Source of the DNA: Pseudevernia furfuracea
Lineage: Eukaryota; Ascomycota; Lecanoromycetes; Lecanorales; Parmeliaceae
Assembly: GCA_022315425.1 (NCBI GenBank)
Contig: JAIUPT010000024.1
Location: 1 to 64,000, forward strand
Length of the DNA stretch: 64,000 nucleotides
Reading direction: 5' to 3'
Under the pieces are notes generated by a model. The model saw only the letters and a list, made by a program, of their open reading frames with translations, was not told the DNA's origin and did no database searches. Below are positions 23,447 through 35,095 of this stretch, piece after piece. Numbering within the stretch: position 1 is the first letter of the stretch; each line of letters begins with the position of its first letter. Made by a program: the position numbers and the translations under genes.

Positions 23447-24346
23447 AGTGCTATTAGTAACTTAGTTAATAAAGCTGACTCCGAGAGTGTCTGCGCTTGA
23501 CAGTCTTAGACACTCTATTTAGATATTAATTTTAACAATTATCTCCTTCTTTATAGAACTCGTTCTCGAGTCTCAAAGACAAAAATCATAATGTTTCTTA
23601 AAGAATCTTTGACTCGCATTAACGATTTTTAAGGGCATTCTTTGCTCGATCTCAAATTCTTTAAAAATTTCGTGTTCGATACTTTCGAATAAGACGTCTC
23701 GTTCGAATTCTTACTTAAATTCTTTAGAAACTTCTCGCGGGAATAAGGTTTCTTCACTTATTTTAGATCTATGACCCCGTCATAACGCATTGCAGCTAAC
23801 TTCGTTTTTTTTTAAGAACTTCTGTTCGAATTCTTCGAAGCTTTTAGATCTTCTTGCTCGGTCTGAATACTTTAGATTCATATTATTTCGACATTTCAAG
23901 AGGATCACTCAGGGTCTCGTATTCGTGCTCGATACTTTCGAGGCTTCTTGTTCGTGACGAGTCTTTTGTACAGAGCATTTTGCTCGAAAGATTTATTTGA
24001 ATAGAGCGTTCTGCTCGAAATTATTCATTTTTGTCTCAATAATAAAATTCTTCGAGTCGTTTTTTGACGTCGAAGCTCTCTAAAATTTCAATTTTTTCCC
24101 TCTGAAAAAGTTTATTTTTAACCTTCTGAGGTTTCGAACCTCGACCCTTATAGACTAAGCGTTTTATTCTCGACTAGTCATTTAGACTAGACTTCCTCAA
24201 TTGCGTCTCGAGATAATCGATTAGATCGACTCGAAAATCAAAGCGTAGACACTATTATTAGCAACTCAGCTAAAAAAGCTAACCTCGAGAGTGTCTGCGC
24301 TTGACAGTCTCAGACATCCTATTTAAATACTAATTCTAACAAGTGC
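23447..24346 (-). mobile_element. 890-bp TRIM-like mini LTR element
   Basis: Two 86-bp direct repeats (23452-23537 and 24256-24341), similar apart from transitions and a 3-bp ambiguity at one end, are bracketed by the 5-bp duplication AGTGC (23447-23451 and 24342-24346). Read on the minus strand the repeats begin TGTTA. The 718-bp interior has no coding capacity. Near 24130-24200 (minus strand) it contains a tRNA-like GAGGTTCGAAACCTC stem. Size and structure fit a terminal-repeat retrotransposon in miniature, nested in the copia element. Confidence 0.75.
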
Positions 24347-24460
24347 GCGCTTAATATCTTTATTATGATTTCTTTCTTTTGATTTTCTGTTAATTAAAAT
24401 AAAGATTAATCGAGAGTCTCTATAATCGACTTGTTCGACATATATTATATATAATATCAT

Positions 24461-25316
24461 AAGGTAGGGCTGAGCTAAAATACCTTAAATTTGTATGTGC
24501 AGCCAATGATAAATTCTATCTGATTTCCTCCTTCGGTTAGCGCCCGTATAGCGTCTTTTAGGCCTTCCGAGCGCCCTCATCAAAAAAATGGGTGTCACCT
24601 TTTTGCAACTTCAGACACTCTATTCCCTTCACGTATGATATCTTCAAACTTTCATCAATTATAGAACTCAACTTGCGCATTTCAACGCTGCAAAAATTAT
24701 TAAATTTGGTCTATTATTGATAAAGTAAAGTAGAATTCAAATATCGCTGCCCGATCGCTTACTTCTTGGCGAATGCGCGGCCTCGAAAAAATTTGTGCGT
24801 ACAAGTCTTATATTTTGAATAACTTTTTACTTTTCTATTACTTTTTTGAGATTTTTTTTTTAAATTGTGAAGACTTATTTGCGCTATTCAGAGAACCAAG
24901 AGTTTTTGAAATCGGTCTTATAGTTATTAATAAATTGTAAGTTGAAGGTTTTTAGCGTTGACGAACTCGGTGTTCGATATATATTTTAGTAGCGAAATTT
25001 TTTTATGTAGTGGTAAAATGGTAAAACGGTTAGATTTGTAAATTTGTAAATTGTAGAATTCGAATCCGAGCTGCGTCAAAAAAAAATAAAAATAAAAAAT
25101 AATAATAATTAATTAATTAAATTAAATCGTAAATGATATTATAATAATCTTAAAAAAAAAAAAGGTAGAAACAAAGCAGAAAAAAAGCTGAAAAAAAGCT
25201 ATTTAAAATATTAATCAAATTTAATATTTTCTTAAAGAGTTTTTTTTTTTTTACGACTTAAGTCTTAAGTTAATTTAAATTAATTTTAATATCGTATCAC
25301 GAATTTAATTCGTTAT
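24461..25316 (+). mobile_element. 0.85-kb dispersed repeat with tRNA-like block (copy A)
   Basis: Matches, in inverse orientation, the copy at 47561-48414 over its whole length. It begins near GGTAGGGCTGAGCTAAAA and ends in a small palindrome around ACGAATTTAATTCGT. About 550 bases in (25010-25078) is a tRNA-like block with a TGGTAAAACGGTTA A-box-like segment and a GAATTCGAATCC B-box-like segment, followed by an A-rich run. No protein-coding capacity. The tRNA-like promoter and the long target duplication of copy B suggest a SINE moved by LINE machinery; no duplication is recognisable around this copy. Confidence 0.6.
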
Positions 25317-25600
25317 CTGAGCGATGATAGATATTAATATAATTAATAAATTCGTTAAAAAGTTCTTATTTGTATTTACACGACGTCTCATAAATTCGAG
25401 TATATTAGTGCACTCTTCATCTTTTTAATTCATAACTAATAATTTTATTAATTCTTTAGCTTTAAGAAATTTCATATCTACGTCAATGCAGCATAAAATA
25501 ATTAAACAGTTATTTTAATTATAACATTGATTCTCTCACAGACGATGAGAATAGTAGATTAATTTTTCTGTTATGTGAAGATCTTAATAACGAAAAGCCG

Positions 25601-25611
25601 AGCTCATAACC
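25601..25611 (-). other. Copia primer-binding site
   Basis: Minus-strand GGTTATGAGCT immediately internal to the 5' LTR. It is complementary to the CTCATAA anticodon-loop region of initiator tRNA-Met, fixing the element's orientation. Confidence 0.75.
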
Positions 25612-25806
25612 TATTAAATTGTATAACAGCTATGAGGTCTTGTATTAAGTGATTAATAAAACGACTCTATTGCATAACTATATAGAATACATGTAATGAA
25701 TAAAGAAGAAGAGAAGGAGAAGGATCGCTAAGAATCGCTCATTAGCGCCTCGCTAAAAAGCACGCTAGTGCGGGCGGAACGGCCTATGATTGGCTGAATT
25801 CCATCA
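25612..25806 (-). repeat. Copia 5' LTR
   Basis: 195-bp partner of the LTR at 19578-19772. Its outer end is followed by the second copy of the CATGT target duplication. Confidence 0.9.
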
Positions 25807-25811
25807 CATGT

Positions 25812-26751
25812 ACAGGTCGTGAATGAATCGCCAGGGGGATTATTGTGCGGCCCTCTACAATTCGCTATCTTGCTGGGTACTACAGTCGTACTACAGTCAT
25901 CGCCGTGCGCATGTTAAATGCTGACGACAGATCCTAAGGGTTAGGCGGGTTGCGATCCAACATTTGCCAGACGAGCTAGGCCTAATCACGTCTGAGCAAG
26001 GTTTGGTTCGGCATGCGTGGCGCAAAGTTTGCTGCGAGATATGGGCAGATGAGGCTGGAATGCCTGGCAAATTAATCAGTCACCCTTTACCTTGACTGGC
26101 GTATGTGTTGATGAGAACGACATAAACGAGGAATTGTTTGATCAAACACAGCCGCAGAAACGATGGTAAGTAATAGAAACTTGAACAACAAAATGGTCAC
26201 AGTAGTGTCACACCCATTCCTCGGAGACTACATACGTTGGATAACCGTACGACATCTCTTGAACTTCAGGGCCGACTGAACTCAATTACAATCTGCCCGC
26301 ACTTATATCTTGAGTCTAGCTGGTTAGGGAAGGCCTCCATCGGCTCGATTGTCCCCTCTTCACCGGTCCCACACGAAACGCCGCTCAGATCTACACTTGG
26401 CGTCATCTAAGTTTCACTGTTGGAACTCGGGAACTCGGAAGGTTGTCTTGGAGATATGTACTACTGTACAATAATAATAATACGAGTAATCTCGGGGTAA
26501 TTCATCCCACGGAAATAATATTAATGAGTGAACTAAGGCCAACGGATGTTTCCCCTGGCGTCCCCGCAGGCATGCACGGTCTATCATGAACACGCGATTT
26601 TGACTTTGACGCCCCTTTCGGGCCATGGGGGAATTCAGTATTACGAATTGGGTAATGGGTGGGATTATTATGCCTTGCCTTCCACCCTTTCCCCACAAAT
26701 CCGGGCACAAACGTTTGCAGCGACGTCTGCAGCGACAGCTACCTGGGGACA
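25812..26751. other. Displaced GMC-1 upstream region and SAT4-gene promoter
   Basis: Normal-composition DNA. Because the copia target duplication joins here, the bases from 25812 rightward were directly upstream of the GMC-1 start codon before the insertion. The right half (about 26400-26751) should be the leader and promoter of the plus-strand SAT4-type gene. No specific motif is claimed. Confidence 0.65.
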
Positions 26752-28151
26752 ATGTCTGGTGATGGCAGCAACAGCAACAGCAACAGCAACAGCAGAGCTT
26801 ATTACCAGACTCGCGTGCCCGATCTCTACGCTGCCACAATTACCTTGGCGGTTCTGCAGACCATCGCTGTTGCAGCACGGTTCGCCGCAAGGAGGATCTC
26901 GTCCGCGAACTTTTGGTGGGATGACTACACCATTGTTCTTGCGCTGGTGAGATATACGGACTCCATCCCCCGGGAGACAACCCCCACCCCCCGCCCTGGG
27001 GCTGACAGTGCCTTATTAGATCCTGGACTTCGGTCTCTGCGCCTGTTACTGGGTCCCGATTCGGATTTGCAATTTTGGGCGTCACACTCAGGCATACGGC
27101 GGTCCCGTGACCGAGGAAGACCTCCTTACGTTTTTCAAAGTAAGCCCCAGCTACTACTGTCCCTGGACTCCACACCGAGACTCACTCTGCAATCTGACGT
27201 TTTTTGCTCGAAAAAAAAAAAGTCTCAATTGGCCCTCCAAATCCTATACTTCGCCACTGCGTGCGCCATCAAGACGTCCCTCGTCCTCCTGTACTACCGA
27301 CTTTTCGGTATTGTTCGTTGGTTCCGGTCGCTGTTGGCGGTAATGTGGCTGTTGGTGCTCGCCTACTTTGTGGCCGACACTCTCGTCGCGGTGTTTGAGT
27401 GCAATCCGGTTGGGTACTATTGGGATAAAACGATAAAGGGGGGCAGTTGCATTGATCAAAACGCTTTCTACCGATGGAACGGAGTTGCGAACCTCCTGAT
27501 CGATTTCTCGATTTTGGTCTTGCCGATGATGATGGTCTGGGGGTTGAACTTGGACACCAGGTCCAAGATTACTCTGAGTGGCGTATTCCTGCTGGGGATA
27601 CTGTACGTATATCCTCTTTTGCGTCCCTTGCCTCCCGCCTGGGACGACCATCCAAAAGGAGTGAACTCAGTTGACACCTCCATGCACCCCACAGCGCTTG
27701 CGTTGCTTCCATTGTTCGTGTCTGGGCCTTCAACCTGGTAGACTTCGAGGACTTCGAGTACACCATTACGACAGCGGTGATATGGACCGTGGTGGAGCAA
27801 TCCCTCGGTATAATCTGCGCCTGCCTACCCACGCTCCGGCCCCTTCTCTCCCGGATCGGCCTCTTCACGATCAAATCCACCCACGCTTCCACCTCCAAAA
27901 ACATCACCTCGCGCTCCGGCGCCGCCATTGGGCTCAGTAATTTGAGTTCGAGACCGGGCTTCAGGCCATCAACGGATGTCGGCAGCGCTGCGGGGTTTGC
28001 CAGACTCGATGAGGAGAACGGAACGCTGGGGCAGAGCAATCTAACGACACACGCGGGGAGGATGCCTAGTGGCGATGTGCCGCAGGTACCAAGGGGGATT
28101 CTGAAGGGGCAGACTGTTGATCAGCATTATGATGAGGCCGATAATTTTTGA
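26752..28151 (+). CDS. SAT4/PTH11-type rhodopsin-domain membrane protein
   Basis: Intact member of the SAT4/rhodopsin-domain family, predicted to lie in the plasma membrane; the ligand is unknown. Four exons, 26752-26946, 27020-27139, 27223-27602 and 27695-28151, join in phase to 383 residues. After a short Ser/Asn repeat at the N-terminus come the first helix, ARRISSANFWWDDYTIV, LDFGLCACYWV, TEEDLLTFFK, the ACAIKTSLVLLYYRLFGI helix, FECNPVGYYWD (Cys plus YWD), a VANLLIDFSILVLPMMMVWG helix and ILACVASIVRVWAFN. The hydrophilic tail of about 100 residues ends in EADNF. The start at 26752 is chosen because upstream in-frame residues are not family-like. It is divergent from the copia element and convergent with GMC-2. 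Confidence 0.88.
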
Positions 28152-28422
28152 TGAGTGAGGCGCATGAAATCGGGGAAAATGGAAGGGCCGGCAAAGGCGC
28201 CGCGGACTTGAAAGCTGTATGTCTAGTGCACACCTACTGGTAGTTTGGTGGAGGTCGGATAGCGACGACATGGTGTTGGGGTTCTCGAGTTTTATATGGT
28301 GGGATTTCCTCAATTAGGCACGGTAAGGTCTGATGAAAATCTTGTCCCTATACAAGGAAGCTTTCTAGATGAACATTTATGTGTAACCTCTATATGTAAT
28401 TGTATATATTAAATATTATTAT

Positions 28423-30390
28423 TCACGTCATCCCAACCACGCTTTCAGACCTTTTTGCCTTTTTGGCCAACGCAGCCAAAATCTCACTCGCTAGCTTCTC
28501 CGCGACCGCGTAAATTGTAGCTTGCGGATGCCCCGGCGGCAAGAAGGGAAAACTGCTTGCATCCACCACTCTCAGCCTCTGAATCCCATGCACCTTCATG
28601 TCATTCCCCACAACGGCCATCGGGTCGTTCTTGTGCCCCGTCTTACATGTCGCAGCCGCATGCCAAACCGGCGCCAACGATTCTTTGATAAACTCCAATA
28701 TCTCGGCATCAGTCTGCACGGACAGGCCAGGGATCTTCTCGGGCCCAACGGTGATCTCGCTGACATTGGCCCAAACCTGCCTCTGGCGCTTAAATGCTGC
28801 AATGGCTACTTCCACATCGCCGGGATGGCTGAGATAGTTAGGATTGATCAGCGGGGGGTCGGCCATGCTGGTGCTGTTGATGGTGACATTACCCCTGCTC
28901 AGAGGCGAAACAAGCGCCGTCGCCACGGTCGCATAATTATACCCATCTTCTGGGTCCTCGGTCGCATAATTTCTCTGATATCCCAACACGCCGCTGGCCG
29001 GAAGGAATTCGAGATCCGGCCAGTCGGCTGGGAAAGTTTGATTGAGAGCTTTCTGGGTAGCGTGGGAAAGCTGGCTTCGATATTGCTCGGGTAGTTTCTC
29101 CCATCCTAGGACCTCGATGCCACCGAGGGTAAGAGGACCAGTCTGCGTGGTTTGGTAGGCTTCTATGCCGGCGGCGGCCGCGGCGGGGCTGTTGAGACCC
29201 GCGGAGTTGGTGATTACGTTCACAGGGTAGGATGTGCCCCAAAAGACGTGGTCCCAAAGGTTTTGACCGACGCCTGCGAGAGACTTGACTATGGGTATTC
29301 GCAGGCTCTTGAGCGTTTCCTGCGGCCCGATGCCTGAGACCATGAGAAGTTGCGGAGACTGGAAGGTACCTGCTGAGATGATGATTTCATTTCGAGCGCT
29401 CAATGTGTACGAGCTGCCATTAACCCCCGAAACCCCTTCTGGAGCGACGAGGACACCTGTAGCCATGGTTTTATCAAAGAGAATTTTTTGTGCGAGTGTG
29501 TTGTTGTAGACTTTGAGAGTCGTGTTTTTTAGCGCAAACTGCAAGAAACTGGTCTCTGAAGACGATCTCGTCGCCGTTGTGGGGTCAATGGTGGAAGGAA
29601 CGTAGGCAGAGCCTATCAACTTTCCGCTTTGAAAGCCATCGATTGGTTTTTGCCCCACCGCTTGAAGCCCCACTTGCGCCCATGTTCCCCAAGGGTCGTC
29701 ATAGTCGCCAAAAGAAACCTGCAACGGGCCTCCGGTTCCTTGGAACACTGATGAATCTTGGACGTTGGAGCTGTTAGGGTATACGACAGAGCGAGCGGTG
29801 AAATTGACACTCTTTTCGTAGAAAGGCAGGAGGTTGGGAAAGGTGTAGCTACTGTCGCCAGTTTCTTTTGCCCACTTTTCCGAGGACCCCAGTGTCTGCC
29901 TGTGGTAGTACATGAAATTCCGTGCAGAAGACCCTCCCAATGTTTTGCCACGCGCATAGTGCAGGCTTCGGTTATTTGCGCCCTTTGTATGCGACTGTCA
30001 GTGAAGAACATGGTTGTGGAATTTCTTGGTCGCATGACGTACAGTTTGTGGGGTAGTAACGAAGCCCCAGTCTACCAGGGGATCTGTGTCGTTGGGCGCT
30101 GTTCCGGCATACACTGTGCAATATCCGGGCACAACGCTGATATTGCCATCATCAGCTTCATAGAACCCACCGGCTTCGATGACTGCGACGGTAATGTTGG
30201 GATTCTCGGCCAGGCGAGACGCGACAGCTAAGCCAGCAGTTCCTCCTCCGACGACTATGAAGTCGTATGTCGCGTTGACGCCGGATGCGCCGAAGGATGT
30301 GCTTGGATCATTAGGGACATAGGAAGCAGAAGCTGCGGAGAGGTGCACAGCGAACAGGACATGGTAAAGAAGTAATGACAGGAGATGCAT
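28423..30390 (-). CDS. Secreted GMC oxidoreductase (GMC-2)
   Basis: FAD-dependent glucose-methanol-choline oxidoreductase of the secreted type. Two exons, 30390-30043 and 29994-28423, join in phase to 639 residues. A signal peptide is clear (hydrophobic residues 3-22, Ala/Ser-rich cleavage region). The ADP-binding motif VVGGGTAGLAVASRL is near residues 45-60; the GMC signature ARGKTLGGSSARN and SAGTFQSPQLLMVSGIGP follow. The catalytic residues are His561 (PVWHAAATCKTG) and His605 (PPGHPQATIYAV). Many N-x-S/T sites fit secretion. The family includes aryl-alcohol and sugar oxidases or dehydrogenases; the substrate is not assignable. Only about 60 bp upstream of the ATG lies the 3' LTR of a same-strand chromovirus, so its promoter is likely replaced or truncated. 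Confidence 0.93.
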
Positions 30391-30446
30391 AACGATGCAA
30401 CTGGGTATGGCTCAGAGGAGAATGACAAGGTCGTTCTGTCTTCTCC

Positions 30447-30691
30447 TGTCACGAATTGATAATTTTCAGTACAATTATTACTGCAGGAACTCGGTGGGAG
30501 TCCTCAGAGGCAGCATATTTAGCAGGGGAGAGTGCACCCCCATGCCAAGCAAACTTACTATGCGACTGCTATAGCCGCACAGCCGCACAGCTGCACCAGA
30601 GGGATAGTCTCCCGGATCTGGCCTAGATGTATGTTGGATTCCTGGACTTCTGACAGGCCGCCTCATGCCTAGAGACCTCATGGCCCTTACA
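30447..30691 (-). repeat. Chromovirus 3' LTR, next to GMC-2
   Basis: Nearly identical to 36560-36767 over about 205 bases; on the minus strand it begins TGTAAGGGCC. The last about 38 bases of the full LTR are missing, so its outer boundary near 30447-30453 is uncertain. It ends about 60 bp from the GMC-2 start codon. Confidence 0.8.
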
Positions 30692-30999
30692 ATTATCCCC
30701 CCTTTTCAAAGACGAGCTTCTGTGAGGTAGCAAGCCCAAAAAAAGAACAACAGCATGTCGTATATCGATACCCCATTGCAGCCATGCCACAATGCGTCAG
30801 CAAACATCAGACGAACGTCAAGTAATTGAAATCCATCCGATTCAGAGTCCGAGTCAATCAGTCGAATCGACATCGTTCGAACTTCTATCCTTCCGTCTCA
30901 TACAATGTCTGGGCTAGCCTCGTTAAAACCATAAAACCTCCTCGTTAGGTAGGAAAATGGACAAAAGAGTACTGTCGTTTGCAGCACTGTCACGGATAT

Positions 31000-33900
31000 T
31001 CAACGCTTCCTTCTATACCCTTGCCCTTGTTCTTCGACGCAGATCTCTTTGAAACACGTCGTTGTGGCTTCCTTCCGGTGACCACTGATTCGGCTGTAGG
31101 CTTGTTAGGGTGCTCCTTATGAAACTTATCTAACAACTTCCGTAGATGGGAGACTCCCTCGTAGGGTTCTCATATATTCTCTGAGTCAGAATATCCTTCT
31201 CAGTGAACTTGATAGTATAGGCCTCCTGCCTTGTCATCCTCGCCTGATTCAAAAACTGCACTATTCACAACGCCAGCGACCACGTAGTCATGTGCATCGC
31301 CTTCGTCGAATTTCATGTTCTCTAGACTTTGACTTATCTCCCCCTGTTTTGAGGAGTCCTTTTCCAGCAAGGACACATGAAAGACGTTGTGAATTCGTCA
31401 GCCGCTCGGCAACTCGAGTCGATAGGACTGTGAACCGATGACGTCTGTGATAAGGAATGGACCGAAGTTTTTGAATTCCAGCTTTCTGTTTCGCTTGGTC
31501 TTAAGATATTTGGTGTTCAATCATACCAAGTCACCTACTTTGTAGTCTCGTGACTTGCGATGTTTATTCGCGTACTCGATCTGTGACTGCTGAGCAGTTA
31601 AGATCGCATCTTTACAGACACTCATGAGTGTAAATAGGTGCTTTGCGTTGTCAACTGCAGCCTGCGAGCGAGATCTCGGATCGATGTCCTCGTCCCATGA
31701 TATTCTGGGGCTGTAGCCCAAGTTAGTCTCAAAAGGCGATATGCCAGTAACTGAGTTCTTTGCGTTATTGTACGCAAACTCCGCGGTTGATAACCATGTC
31801 ACCCAATCGTTCTGCTCCCAGCAGACGAAGGCCCGTAAGTATTGTTCCATGATACTATTTTGCCGCTCAGTCTGGCCATCGATCTGAGGGTGAAATGCAG
31901 TCGACAAGCGCCGCTTCACCTCCAGAAAGTATATAAGACTAGACCAGAACTGAGAGATGAATAGCGATCCACGGTCCGTTACTATTGAGTCAGATAGCCC
32001 ATGATATCTCACTAGATTCTCGATCAGCACTTGTGCGAACTGCTCCGCGTCGAGCGTCTTGTCCACTACTATATAATGTGACATCTTCGTGAGACGGTTC
32101 ACAATTATCAGAATCGAATCGTAGATGTGACCACGTCAGTTCTTGAAGGGCGGCAGTTCAGTGACGAAGTTCAATGAGATGTTCTTCCACTTATGAGTAG
32201 GAGCCGACAATAATGTCAACTTATCATACGACTTATATCTAGACGACTTGGTCATAGCGCACACAGAACACGATGCAACGTGCTCGTTCACATCCCTTAC
32301 AAGCTTCGACCAGAAGTACTTGCGTTGAATTAGTGTCTGAGTCTTTTCAGCACCGAAATGACCTGCCAGAGAAGCATCGTGATATCGATCGAGGATCACA
32401 TCTCGTAGCGCCGCAGGGACATAGATCTTTCCTTCATGATACAGTCGTTCATCGACATGACTGTAGAGTTGATCGCTCAGGTCGCTCAGAGAGTTGACAA
32501 CAGACTGCTTCAGCTGTTTCAATACCTTCTTTACATGATCATCTTCACGAGTCAGCTCCACGAGCATATCGTCGAACGACTGATCGTTTACAGTATTCTC
32601 TGCGAGGTCTTCTGCTGCAACAGTGACACGAATACGTGCCCACTGCTCACATGTATCAGGCACCTCATGGGTCTCAGTGATAAGCATTTGAAAGCAATCA
32701 GCCATGAAGGTCGACCTTCCCACAGCACGAAAATCACGTAACGTCTGCTTCAGCTCGCCCAGCAATTGATAGTTCTCGCGTTCCGCAGTATCATCATCTT
32801 GCTCGTAGTCAGGGATCCGACTAAGTGAATTCGCGGGATTGTGTTTCCCCTGACGGTATTCGATAACAAAATCGTAGCGACTCAGCTTCTGCGCCCAACG
32901 AATCTAACGGCTATTCAACCGCGTAGTGCTCATAAATCTCTTGAGATTATGATGATCTATCAAGATCTTGATCTTATGTCTACTACCCTCGCAGTAGTGA
33001 CGCCAGTGTTTAAACGACTTCATAATAGCTAACAGCTCTTTGTCATGAACGTCATATCGCGTCTTCGCCGATATTTGTTTACGTGAATAATAGACTACTG
33101 AGTGTCACAATTCACCGTGCAACTGACTTAGAATATCATCAATGACATAGCTCGACGCATCAGTCTCAATTCTTATTAACAGCTCAGAATTAAAATGTCG
33201 TAGGATCGGTGCGGTCGTGAAGGTCATTTTCAACTCCTCGAAAGCTTTCTTTGTCTCAGATGTAAGCACAAATGAACTCTGCGAGTTTTTTTCATTTGAC
33301 TTCGTACGCTCGAATACGACTCGCGTATTCTACTGAGCGTTAGAGACTACTCTATCAGAGCTCGATCTCTCTTAAACGTTGACCTTGATTAACTCCGTAA
33401 GTGAAGCAGCGATCTTACTAAACCCACGTATGAACCTGCGATAAAAATTCGCAAAGCCCACGAATACCTAAATATCTCGTACAGACTTCAGCTTCGATCA
33501 GTCCCTAACTAACTGTATTCGATCTTCCTTCATGCTAACCCTCGACGAAGCGATAACATATTTCAGAAAGTGTACCTCATCTGTGCTGAAACGACATTTC
33601 TGAAGATTGACGAACAGCCCGTGTTGCTTCAATTTGTTCAGAACTCACTTTACAGTCTCGACGTGCTTCGCACCTATATCTTACGTGTAAATGAGAATAT
33701 CATCAAGGTAAACAATACAGAAGACATCTAGCTTCTCAGTCAATGCTTGATTAATGTACGCTTGAAAAGTTACAGAGACATTTGTCAGCCCAAACGGCAA
33801 GACTTGATACTCAAAGTGATCATAACGTGTTCTAAACGCAGTCTTTTATTCATCACCCTTTCTAATGCGAAGACGATAATATGCAGCGATGAGATTCAAC

Positions 33901-34760
33901 TGTGTGTATCTTTTGACCATAGTCAGACGATCAATCGACTCGTCAACAAGAGAAAGAGGATAACGATTCTTTATCGTAATCATATTCAGTTCTCGATAAT
34001 TCACACATAGGCGCAGATCTCCGTCAGGCTTTTTCACAAAAAGAATAAGAGATCTCGTCGAGAACGTGCTTGACCGTATAAAATCGTTCGTCAGATTGAT
34101 CTCGATGTAACCCCTTAAGGTGTTCAGCTCTACTTCGTTCAGACTATAGATAGAGTCGTACGACGATTGTTTCTCGTCTATGAGATCGATGATATGGTTC
34201 GCAGGTTCGTGACTCGACAACTCTGCAGCATCACTGTCAGAAAAGATATCGAAGTACTCAATATACTCAGAAGGTAGATTCACAGTCCTAGTAACGTTTG
34301 CTCGAGCAATGTGATCTTGACGATCTTGATGCATCGAAGGTTCGTTTGCGCTTATCACTTGACTTACGTGTATAGCGAAACAGTCTGCGTTCTTGTTAAT
34401 AGCAAGCTCAGCAAAATTCTCTGACTCAATAATGTTCACTCGACACGTAGTCATCAGAGCTACTGTCGCAGTGTAAGTTCTCCACTGAAAAGATCTCTTG
34501 ACCCAATCAATGTTGAGATTCGCCATGGTCAGCCATGGTATATCAAGAATCATTCGTGTGTCGATGTTCGCAGCGAGGAAGGTGTCCTGAAAGTAGCGAA
34601 CTCGACCTTGTTCGTTCTCCTGCTGGAATTCGATATAGTGCATTTCGTAGGTCTTAACTGCCTTGCCGTGAATCGCACTCAGCCCAATGTTGATATTGAG
34701 TATCGATAAGCCCATCTTTCTTGCAGTCACACGGTTGATAATGTTCACTTCAGCATCACT
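31000..34760 (-). pseudogene. Chromovirus pol (RT, RNase H, integrase, chromodomain)
   Basis: Minus-strand pol in several open segments. RT: FVKKPDGDLRLCVNYRELN (about 34000) and the intact catalytic IVYLDDILIY (about 33700). RNase H: a YSRKQISAKTRYDVHDKELLA-type region (about 33050). Integrase: an H-C2 zinc part (YHDASLAGHFG..CSVCAMTKSS, about 32250-32370), then LNFVTELP and VNRLTKM, where Asp of the DDE core reads Asn, and TAFHPQIDGQTERQN (about 31890). The C-terminal chromodomain is recognisable as VH(stop)EGYSDSENI(stop)EPYEG, with both conserved tryptophans turned into stops (31160-31240). The mutations are all of the G-to-A type on this strand. Dead as read. Confidence 0.85.
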
Positions 34761-35095
34761 GTCAGCCAGTGCACTGAAAGTGTTGATCTTATCTCTCGCG
34801 TTTTATATTAGAGTGTTCTTGATGAACAGACTGTTCATCTTTGATAGTTTCTTGATCCGCTGCTGTATAGTCTGAACCTTGGTCGCTCATACCCTTGCGT
34901 TAACAATGGGTTCTGTCTTGATAGGTAGGGAGGTGCTCGATTCGACGTTCGACTCGAAGCTTAATTTGACTAATTCGACTGTTCGACTCGAATCGTCATT
35001 GCTCGACGAGATGTTTATTGATTCGAATTCATCGACGGAGGGAGCTGTTCTCACTTCTCGTATAGACATAGTGTTCGGAGTCGTCACTGCGCCCA

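Larger units (their letters stand above)
19573..25811 (-). mobile_element. Ty1/copia LTR retrotransposon, RIP-mutated
   Basis: Flanked by two 195-bp LTRs (19578-19772 and 25612-25806) and by an exact 5-bp target duplication CATGT (19573-19577 and 25807-25811). Orientation is minus: on that strand the LTR begins TGATGGAATTCAG and ends CATTCCAACA. The sequence just inside the 25.6-kb LTR, GGTTATGAGCT, is complementary to the anticodon arm of initiator tRNA-Met, the half-tRNA primer site known from Drosophila copia. Reverse-transcriptase traces are readable at 20786-20942. The body is saturated with transitions and has no open frame. It carries two later or co-inherited insertions, at 23447-24346 and 24461-25316. 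It lies directly against the GMC-1 start codon. Confidence 0.9.

Noticed and set aside
25010..25085. A functional tRNA gene
   Set aside because: A- and B-box-like motifs exist, but no acceptor stem pairing or proper anticodon arm can be drawn; it is part of the dispersed 0.85-kb repeat.
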